From Pseudopedobacter alpinus (GTDB lineage Bacteria > Bacteroidota > Bacteroidia > Sphingobacteriales > Sphingobacteriaceae), in assembly GCF_042684645.1 (NCBI RefSeq), contig NZ_JBHULV010000056.1, positions 21,482 through 85,481 of the forward strand: DNA of 64,000 bases, in the 5' to 3' direction. Within the stretch, counting starts at the first letter, position 1; the number at the start of each line of letters is the position of its first letter. Position numbers and translations under genes: made by a program. Shown here one piece after another: positions 37,258 through 44,700 of the stretch. The notes under the pieces were generated by a model. That model saw only the letters and a program-made list of their open reading frames with translations. It searched no databases and was not told where the DNA came from.

Positions 37258-38502
37258 TTAATTTTCAGTTAATGCTTTATTGCTCTTATCTAATTTCCCG
37301 AAGATTTTGGTAGCAGTAAAACCATGTAAAATAAGCGAAAGTAATATGGTAAATGCAACTATTGCCCAAAGTTCATTTTCATAATCAAATTTAATGGTGT
37401 GCATAGCATAAGCCAAGTAGAAAACAGAACCCATTCCTCTTATGCCATAAAAACTTATCGCAAACCTTTCGTATTTCTTTAGTTTTATATTAAAAAGACT
37501 TAAATAAGCACTAACCGGCCTAATAATTAGTAGAAACAAAATACTAAAAATAGCCATTTGCCAAGTTAACGCATCTAAAATACCAGTAACTAAGCTTCCG
37601 CCAAAGAAAACCAACATCACGGCTACTAAAAGTTTTTCAATTTGCTCTGTAAATGAATGTAAATTTCTGTGGTAATCGTGTTTACGTTCGGCGGCCCTTA
37701 AAGTGATAGCACAGACAAAAACAGCAATAAAACCATAACCAACAGCTAACTCGGTTGCTCCGTAAACAGCTAAGGTTAAGGAAATGGCCAAAAAGCCTTC
37801 TCTGGTTTTAAAAAACTCGAACTTTTTAGTAAGGTCAAACAATAAAAAGCCTATTAATTTGCCGCTTAAAAAGCCAATTGCAAAACCTACTAAAATGCGG
37901 TAAACAACATCAATCCCAAACCAATTGGAAATACTTCCATTCATGTTTTGGGCCATCATAGCTAATGTAATGGCTAAAAAAGTAAATGGGAAAGCCATTC
38001 CATCGTTTATTCCTGCTTCTGCTGTTAAAGCAAATTTTGTTTCAGAAACTTCTTTATCATTAGGCGGTCCAACTTGTACGTCTGATGCTAAAACAGGATC
38101 TGTAGGTGCTAAAACCGCTGCTAATAAAACAGCAGACGCCAAATCAAAACCTAAAATAGAATTTCCGTACAAAACGGTGACGCCCATACAAACGATCATG
38201 GCAATAAATACTAAACGGAGTGGCGCTTTCCAATTTTTAAAGGTAAACGGACGGTCAATTTTTATCCCAGTGCCCATTAAGCTAATAATTACCAAAACTT
38301 CTGTAGCATGTATAGTAAAGGTTTCGTTAGCCTGAGGATCGGGTAGGGGTAATATCCCAGGAAAAATTAAATACAAAATCACTCCCAATAAGAGGTAAAT
38401 GAGTGCGTAAGAAATGCCAATTTTTTTACTGAATGCAGGTATCCAAGCCATGCTTAAGGCAATTAAACCAATAAGGGTAATCAATAAAAAGTAATGGCTC
38501 AT
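37258..38502 (-). CDS. CPA1-family Na+(K+)/H+ antiporter
   Basis: 414 residues with about twelve membrane helices. AVLAPTDPVLASDVQVG (half-helix with the TD motif) and TAEAGINDGMAFPF (ND motif) form the ion site of NhaP-like antiporters. It exports Na+ or K+ in exchange for H+. Its upstream DNA has a triple 10-bp site (38596-38645). A decayed partial copy lies at 59962-60155. Confidence 0.93.
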   Translation of the reverse strand: MSHYFLLITLIGLIALSMAWIPAFSKKIGISYALIYLLLGVILYLIFPGILPLPDPQANETFTIHATEVLVIISLMGTGIKIDRPFTFKNWKAPLRLVFIAMIVCMGVTVLYGNSILGFDLASAVLLAAVLAPTDPVLASDVQVGPPNDKEVSETKFALTAEAGINDGMAFPFTFLAITLAMMAQNMNGSISNWFGIDVVYRILVGFAIGFLSGKLIGFLLFDLTKKFEFFKTREGFLAISLTLAVYGATELAVGYGFIAVFVCAITLRAAERKHDYHRNLHSFTEQIEKLLVAVMLVFFGGSLVTGILDALTWQMAIFSILFLLIIRPVSAYLSLFNIKLKKYERFAISFYGIRGMGSVFYLAYAMHTIKFDYENELWAIVAFTILLSLILHGFTATKIFGKLDKSNKALTEN

Positions 38503-38595
38503 GGCAATTCTTTACTCAAATAATATACCAAGGAATTTATAAGCAAGGCGTTAAAATAAATTCTGACAGATAAATCAGTTTTTAAAATATAGATT

Positions 38596-38645
38596 TAGTT
38601 TACATCTCAGTTTAAATGTAAACTATAAGCTACTTTAGTTTACAT
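38596..38645. promoter_or_regulatory. Three phased TAGTTTACAT sites
   Basis: TAGTTTACAT at 38596, its reverse complement ATGTAAACTA at 38616 and TAGTTTACAT at 38636. The starts are exactly 20 bp apart, about two helix turns. They lie 94-143 bp upstream of the antiporter start, so they may be binding sites of its regulator. Confidence 0.5.
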
Positions 38646-38762
38646 GTGAAAGTAGAATTTTACTGGAAAAAAGATGATATAATTGTTGAGCAAGTTATAT
38701 TGAGTATTGAGCGATTAAAATGTAAAAGAAACTTGTTGAACATTTTACAAAAGTTAAAATAG
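38646..38762 (+). CDS. Possible 38-residue peptide (GTG start), low confidence
   Basis: The frame from GTG 38646 reads VKVEFYWKKDDIIVEQ and then a Lys/Leu-rich helix, ending in TAG. The start overlaps the third TAGTTTACAT site. It could be a fragment of a regulator gene or chance; no family was recognised. Confidence 0.2.
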   Translation: MKVEFYWKKDDIIVEQVILSIERLKCKRNLLNILQKLK

Positions 38763-38790
38763 ATGAGCAGAATCGAATTTAATACATATG

Positions 38791-38887
38791 AGATTTCTCT
38801 CCGCTAAATAGGCGAATCGAGATGACGGTACTGGTTGTGGCGGCTCTGCAATACGCGTCATATCGACGAGTGAGCGAGGAGATATCT
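38791..38887. repeat. Imperfect long inverted repeat (REP-like)
   Basis: AGATTTCTC and GATGACG on the left pair with CGTCATATC and GGAGATATCT on the right. The composition is more GC-rich than the flanks. Similar to AGATTTCTC...GAAATGACG repeats common in Bacteroidota intergenic DNA. Confidence 0.6.
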
Positions 38888-38903
38888 ATTTGTTAAAATA
38901 ACA

Positions 38904-39090
38904 TCCTACCTGTAGAGAGCGTTAAGTGCAACCTCTGGATTAAACAATAGTTAGGAGTTTCCAAACTCCCTAATCATTAATGAAAAATTTGGATTTCGAA
39001 AAATGATATTGTCTTGTCTATAGCGTCTGGAGACTCTTTTTTATTAAAAAAATCCGAAGGGCGCTACGCTTAACTCTTCAGACAGTTGGG
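38904..39090. repeat. Structured repeat, copy A
   Basis: About 187 bp with three hairpins: TTAGGAGTTT-CC-AAACTCCCTAA, GTCT-GG-AGAC, and GAAGGGCGC...CTCTTC. Nearly the same order and sequence recur at 40114-40302 (B), in part at 41223-41290 (C) and in degenerate form at 46218-46345 (D). Confidence 0.85.
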
Positions 39091-39153
39091 TAATTATAGT
39101 ATCTTTTTATAGAGCAGCATCTTTAAGATCAACCTTTCTTAGGGTCTGCTAGG

Positions 39154-39237
39154 AGATTTCTTCGGGAATTCTTCGATGTTGAACGTAGGATGACCGAAGA
39201 GGGGTCGAAGCGGGGTAGGAGAAATCCCAAGAAATCT
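39154..39237. repeat. REP-like inverted repeat at the 3' end of the 102-residue gene
   Basis: AGATTTCTTCGGG pairs with CCCAAGAAATCT at the other end. It may act as terminator for the minus-strand gene that ends at its edge. Confidence 0.5.
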
Positions 39238-39545
39238 TAGGCTTTTTGCAATTTCAAATTCCGCATATATTCTGCAATAAGGGCATGGTATAATAACCCT
39301 TTTCTTTCTGTTAAGCGCTGCGTCGCTTCCTTCTTTTTTTCATCATTATGAATGATGGATTTTGCATATAAAACCGCTTTGCCAAAATCTGCTTTTGCTG
39401 CCAATTGTGCCTTACTGAGTTTCACTTTACTCATATCTGGATAAGCCGTAAGTACTGTTTTACCTGATGGGTATTGCTTTACCACAACGGTTTTGTCGAT
39501 ATGCCCATGCACACCTTTTAATAGGGGATTGTTACTAATTGCCAT
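39237..39545 (-). CDS. Hypothetical protein, 102 residues
   Basis: Soluble, basic, Lys/Ala-rich. The N-terminal part (MAISNNPLLKGVHGHIDKTVVVKQYP) looks like strands and loops, and the C-terminal half is helical with KKKEATQRLTERKG. No signal peptide or membrane helix. The codon pattern looks real and it has a spaced, AG-rich leader. The family was not recognised. Confidence 0.6.
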   Translation of the reverse strand: MAISNNPLLKGVHGHIDKTVVVKQYPSGKTVLTAYPDMSKVKLSKAQLAAKADFGKAVLYAKSIIHNDEKKKEATQRLTERKGLLYHALIAEYMRNLKLQKA

Positions 39546-39790
39546 TGATAAATGTTTTTTGTTTGGTTAAATTTACTAATCTAAAATAAATTTTGCAAAT
39601 AAATACTTGATGTATCTAGCTTTCTGTCAGCTTAATATAGCTAAAAACCCTGACCTTTGATTGATGTAATGGCTATGAGTGCTCTGCGAGTTGACGGGGA
39701 GAGCCTCATCCTACGTTCAGGGAATATTGAGGGTATAAGGTTTGTTCGCTTCATCTTATCCCATCATTGAAAAAGGTTTCCATGTGACAA

Positions 39791-39820
39791 GTTCCCCCCT
39801 TAGGAGGGGGTTGGGGGAGG
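39791..39820. repeat. CCCCCC...GGGGG repeat-type hairpin
   Basis: CCCCCCTTAGGAGGGGG followed by TTGGGGGAGG, the same class as the element at 26034. The 313-bp spacer 39546-39858 holds nothing else recognised. Confidence 0.55.
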
Positions 39821-39858
39821 TTTTTATATTGAAGAATTGAGATAAACCATGTGTTGCT

Positions 39859-40080
39859 ATGAGCGGAAGTGAAAAAATGCGATTGATACTGTGTTGTTTA
39901 ACCATCAGCAATCAATTGCCAGACATCATTATATTAGATGAACCGAAAAATAATTTACACATTCAAAACATAGAAATTTTAACGGCAGCTAGTAATGAAT
40001 ATCGAGGGAATTTAATTGTTGTATCACACGATGAAAATTTTTTAGAGGAGATTGAGATAGATCGGATAATTGAACTGTGA
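39859..40080 (+). pseudogene. ABC-F ATPase C-terminal fragment, copy 1
   Basis: 73 codons: the ABC signature is degraded to SGSEKMRL (normally SGGE), Walker B is DIIILDEPKNNLH (normally DEPTNNLD), and the H-loop VVSHDENFL is followed by the family-like end IDRIIEL. Walker A and the first ATPase domain are absent. It is a decayed gene end, not a working protein. Confidence 0.85.
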
Positions 40081-40113
40081 TCAGTTGCTAAGGAAATTGC
40101 CAAGCAATTAGCT

Positions 40114-40302
40114 TCCTACCTATCCAGAGCGTTAAGTGCAACGTCTCTCTGGATTAAACAATAGTTAGGAGTTTCCAAACTCCCTAATCATTAAAAAAAA
40201 AATTGGATGTCGAAAAATGATATTGTCTTGTCTTAAGAGTCTGGAGACTCTTTTCTATAAAAAAAATCCGAAGAGCGCTACGCTTAACTCTTCAGACAGT
40301 TG
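40114..40302. repeat. Structured repeat, copy B
   Basis: Begins TCCTACCTATCCAGAGCGTT and ends CTTCAGACAGTTG. It carries the GGAGTTT-CC-AAACTCC hairpin, the perfect AGAGTCT-GG-AGACTCT palindrome and GAAGAG...CTCTTC. It separates ABC-F fragment 1 from the hicAB locus. Confidence 0.88.
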
Positions 40303-40392
40303 TGGGTGGTGTCTGCTTAAGCAAAGAATTGCGATTTACTCTAATTATTTTAACTACTGATGTTTAAATTAACGTTTTTTAAATAAAATAAA

Positions 40393-40423
40393 TTTGCAAA
40401 CGGTAGTATAATGACTACCTTTG
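40393..40423 (+). promoter_or_regulatory. Bacteroidota promoter of hicAB with overlapping operator
   Basis: TTTG (40393-40396), exactly 19 bp, TACCTTTG (40416-40423). Inside lies the inverted repeat GGTAGT-ATAATG-ACTACC (40402-40419), overlapping the -7 box and well placed for repression by the HTH-bearing HicB. Confidence 0.8.
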
Positions 40424-40459
40424 TGTTGGAAAATCAACCTAGTACAACAATGAATAAAC

Positions 40460-40639
40460 ATGAAATCAAAAGAGTTGCATCGCAAAATCAAATAAAATGG
40501 ATGGTATCACATCAGAACGGCAGGTAGTCATTACATCTATGAGAAAGATGGCAGAACCTATCCAGTTCCATATCATGGAGCAAAAGAGATAGGGGAAGGA
40601 TTAAGATTAAAAATAATAAAAGAGATGGAACTTAAATAA
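40460..40639 (+). pseudogene. hicA: hicA toxin gene with nonsense codon 12
   Basis: The frame reads MKSKELHRKIK, then TAA at 40493-40495, then NGWYHIRTAGSHYIYEKDG and PVPYHGAKEIGEGLRLKIIKEM to a normal stop: 60 codons, the normal HicA length. GSH carries the catalytic His of the dsRBD-like mRNA interferase. The stop replaces what is usually a charged residue before NGW. Without suppression no toxin is made. The rest of the frame is undamaged, so the mutation is probably recent. Confidence 0.88.
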
Positions 40640-40739
40640 GCTCAACTCTTTTTACTAATGAGCCGCTACTGATAGCTTGCTCTAATAATTAAACAATAAT
40701 GGAGACTATGGTGTCTCCACTAAAAATTTTACTAGTCAC

Positions 40740-41132
40740 ATGAAACAGGTAAAAGTAATCATCGAGAGGTCTGCAGATTTATACAGCTCGTTTGCCGAGA
40801 ATTTAGAAGGCATTTATGGTGGAGGAGAAACTGTTGCAGAAGCAAAACAATCAATTATAGACGCTATTGCGCTTTATAAGGAGTACAATCAAGATATTCC
40901 AGATCTCTTAAAGGGAGACTATGAATTGGTTTATCAATTTGATACAGAAAGTTTATTGAACTACTACAAAGGTATTTTTACAAACGCTGCTTTAGAGCGG
41001 ATTACAGGGATTAATCAGAAGCAGTTGCAACATTATGCTTCAGGATTAAAAAAACCAAGAGCAACACAAGCCCAAAAAATTGAATATGGTCTTCACGCTT
41101 TAGCTAATGAATTATTAGCGATTAAACTTTAA
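40740..41132 (+). CDS. hicB: HicB-type antitoxin with C-terminal HTH
   Basis: 130 residues. The N-terminal partial RNase-H-like HicB fold contains SSFAENLEGIYGGGETVAEAKQSIIDAI; the C-terminal part (about 78-125) contains an XRE-like HTH (LERITGINQKQLQHYASGLKKP). HicB neutralises HicA and represses the promoter. Here the partner gene is broken, so HicB may act only as regulator or guard against other HicA toxins. A terminator follows. Confidence 0.9.
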   Translation: MKQVKVIIERSADLYSSFAENLEGIYGGGETVAEAKQSIIDAIALYKEYNQDIPDLLKGDYELVYQFDTESLLNYYKGIFTNAALERITGINQKQLQHYASGLKKPRATQAQKIEYGLHALANELLAIKL

Positions 41133-41146
41133 GGCGTTAAACAAAC

Positions 41147-41179
41147 AAAAGCCTTCATAAATTTTATGAGGGTTTTTTT
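41147..41179 (+). terminator. Terminator after hicB
   Basis: AAAGCCTTCATAA pairs with TTATGAGGGTTTT (two wobble pairs) and runs into seven Ts. Confidence 0.82.
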
Positions 41180-41222
41180 ATGCTTTAGTAAATCGGTATG
41201 GGATTGCAATCATTGTTTTACT

Positions 41223-41290
41223 AGAGTCTGGAGACTCTTTTTTATTAAAGAATCCGAAGAGCGCTACGCTTAACTCTTCAGACAGTTGGG
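41223..41290. repeat. Structured repeat, copy C (right two hairpins only)
   Basis: AGAGTCTGGAGACTCTTTTT and the AATCCGAAGAGCGCT...CTCTTCAGACAGTTGGG end. It joins directly, without spacer, to ABC-F fragment 2. Confidence 0.88.
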
Positions 41291-41413
41291 GATATTCAAA
41301 ACATAGAAATTTTAACGGTAGCCATTAATGAATATCGGGGAACATTAATTGTTGTATCACACGATGAAACATTTTTAGAGTAGATAGGGATAGAAAGGAT
41401 AATTGAACTTTGA
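41291..41413 (+). pseudogene. ABC-F ATPase C-terminal fragment, copy 2
   Basis: Reads DIQNIEILTVAINEYRG, LIVVSHDETFLE, stop (TAG 41381), IGIERIIEL, stop. It matches fragment 1 over its whole length but keeps the ancestral DIQN and DET forms. It begins exactly at the end of repeat copy C. Confidence 0.88.
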
Positions 41414-41733
41414 TAGTAGTGAAAGATTCATATAATCTTTTTAAAATTTTTCCTTGTTTATAACTTAATAACCTTAATGTAATAACATGCTATTAATAAA
41501 TTAAGAATAAAACTGTTGTTTTATTCTTAATTATAAGATACATTTAATTTATAAGCTAAACCTTTGGAAGGTAAATTAAGGCTAGTATTTAAATTTTAGC
41601 TTTCAATTTCTGATTTATCTAGAGGTAAAAGGAATGTATAGTGAAGTAAATTAGTCTGTTGGATAGATAGTGTTTCTTTTCAACTGACGAGATGAAAGTA
41701 TATTTATAATTAATTATAGAACCTAGATATTCA
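41414..41733. other. Leader region of the STAND gene
   Basis: 320 bp of AT-rich DNA without a gene. It holds the 15-bp hairpin at 41499-41532 and the 14-bp palindrome TATAATTAATTATA (41705-41718) just before the start codon of the large gene, a possible operator. Confidence 0.5.
41499..41532. promoter_or_regulatory. Perfect 15-bp hairpin upstream of the STAND gene
   Basis: AATTAAGAATAAAAC-TGTT-GTTTTATTCTTAATT. No T-run follows in the plus direction. Either a factor-binding site or a transcription boundary that insulates the large gene. Confidence 0.6.
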
Positions 41734-44700
41734 ATGATTATTGATTGGAATAAACTTCAACCGTATAAAGCAACAAAATCCAAAAGTTTCGAACAACTTT
41801 GTTATCAAGTAGCCTCACGATTGTATAGTTCTGAAGGTAGTTTTACTCCAGTAGATGATAGCGGAGGTGGGGACGGTGTAGAATTTTATCTGACGATGCC
41901 CGATGGTAGTGAGTGGGAATGGCAGGCAAAATACTATGAAGGTTTAGCTAGACTAAGTGTAAGCGGAAGAAAATCGTCTATTATTTCTTCTCTCAAAAGA
42001 GCCACTGATAAACACTCAAAATTAAACATTTGGTATCTGTGTTTAACAATAGATTTGACACCAGAGGAAGATGAGTGGGTGAAAACTGAACTTATAAAAC
42101 ATATACCAAAAGCGTATCCAGCGAAAATTGTGGTATGGAACCAAAGTTTCTTGCATGAAAAAATAAACCAACCAAAGTTCAATGGATTAAAACAATCTTT
42201 TTTTAATGAGTTAGAGTTGTCTTCTGAATGGTTTAATAAAGCATTTGAAAGATCATTTAGCGTAGTTAAGAATAAGTTCGATGATTTGTTATACGTTCCA
42301 AATGATGAGTTTGAATACTACTATGTAAACCCTATTCTTTGCAACGAAAAATTTGTAGAACAACGAATAAACTACTATCTGAGAAAATTAGATGATCTTT
42401 ATGAAGATGTACAAGTTAAACTTAAGAATTTAAATTACACAAATGACCAATGGCGACCACTGTTCAATGAATACATTGAACGCTATACAGAATTTAACGT
42501 TGAAATTGATAAACTTCTCCCAAAACTGAAAGAACGTTTAAAAAACATTACTCCAAATAATTTTGAGAAACTTATTGGTGAAAAATATGAAGACGAAATC
42601 ATGTTTTTTACGTCAATAAGAGACGGACTGGATGAGTTTCGAATAAATTGGCACAATGCGAATATACAGGAAACTACTGAAGAGCAGAAGAAAGAAAATA
42701 TAGAACAATGGAGTAGAATTCGCAAAATCGAAACTGTCTACAAAGAATTTATTGAGGAACTTAAATATTACGTTTCTTATTGTGAAATACCTATTAAATG
42801 GCGTTCAGCTCATTATTTAGGAAATGGTGGAGATGGTAAGACAAACTTTTCAGTGGCTTTGGTTAAAGAATATCTATCAGCTCAATTACCTGCAATTTAT
42901 ATCCCAGCAATATGGTTTACTGGAGCAAATCCGCTAAGCGATCAAATTTTAACAAACCTTGATATTAAATCAGAATATAATTTTGAAGACTTATTGGATT
43001 GCCTAGATGAACTGGGAAAAATTTATGATAGACGAATTCCAGTTGTACTGGATGGGCTAAATGAGGCGGTCGACGCTCAAGGATTTTTTAACGATCGCAT
43101 TAAATTAGATCTTCCGCAGTTAGAAATCGAGTTCTTACATCGGAAAAATTTGGTTTTGCTAACTACTTGTCGAACATCTTATCAAACAGAAATCTGGGGC
43201 GAGATAAAAAGTGATGATAAAAGATTCCATCCAATTTACGGTTTTACAAATCAAGGAGATAAAAAGAAATTAATTAGGAATTACTTTAATCACTACAAAA
43301 TTCAAGCTGACCTTTCTTTTTTGGCACTAGAGCGGTTCAAGAAACCTCTGTACCTAAAACTGTTTTGTGAATCTGTTAATATTGAGAGAAAAGAGATTAA
43401 AGAAGCTACCTTGGGTTTCGACTCGATATATTCGATTTTTGAAAGCTTCGTTAGTTTATGTGATGACAATGTTTTTAAGAGAATAAAAAAGGCTAGCAAA
43501 TTAGCACCAACAGCTAACAATAGAAAACTAGCATCTAAGGTTCTATCTGAAATTGCAGAACAGTTGTGGCAAAAACACCTTCGAGCATTTCCTTTAGATG
43601 AATTAATAATAATTGCAGATGGTCGATCTGATATTGATTATAAATATTCTATTACGAAGGCTTTACTTGATGAAGAGTTACTATTTATCCGTAATTGGCA
43701 TAACGGTGAAGAACACGTTTTTTTAACTTATGATCTTATGACTGGTTACTTTATCGCCAAATACCTAGTTGATAGTATCATGAACTTTAAGCACTTTTTT
43801 AATAGTGATCAAATTGAATTGTTAATAAGCGATGATTACAATAAGTTACATCCTAATCATGAAGATATAATTGACGGCTTATGTAGCGTATTACCTATAA
43901 AACATAGCTTATTTGTCCATGACTTGATCAGGAAGCCTATTAAAGAACAATCAGCAGCAGAAAAACTGCTATTTGAAAAATCTATTGGAGCTACAATTTT
44001 GCTTTCGCCTGAATACATACCTAGCAAACAAGTTGATTACTTTAAAATATTATCACGTAACTCAGGAAATCTGATCAAACTTATCAGCTTAAGTGAAGAT
44101 GTGCTATTCGTTAGCAACCATCCCTTTAATTTTAATTTTTGGTCGTCAAGATTAGCCGAATTATCGATGAGTGAGAGAGATATTACCTGGTCCGAATACC
44201 TCAGAAACTTAAATGAAGATTTTTTATCGGATATAATTATCGAATTCGAATCTTTACAGGTTAGCTCTTCATTAACAGAAGAACAAAAAGAAAAAATTTA
44301 TTTAGTTGCAGATTATTTAAAATGGATTTTCACTTCAACTAACAAAACGCTAAAGGGTAAATCAAGTAATGCACTATATCAATTCGCAATAAAATTCCCT
44401 GAACTCTTTTTAAAAGAGTTTTATTCTTCAGCAAAAATTAATGATCCTTCAGTATTTGAATGGATGATTTTAGTGTTGTACAATAGTATTATATTCTTAA
44501 TTAAAGATTCAAGAGATGACCTCAAAAAACACTTAATCGAGCTATCAGTTTTTCTGAGCAATGAAGTATTCCATGAAAACGGTGCTTATAAAACGAATCA
44601 TTTGATTACTAGAAACTATTCTTTTAATATTTTAAAACTTTTAGTTCGGAAAATTCCAGAAGTTGCAACGGTAGTAGATTTAGAATCAATTAAGATTAAC

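Noticed and set aside
37925..38335. 136-codon plus-strand frame opposite the antiporter
   Set aside because: Antisense shadow of conserved antiporter helices.
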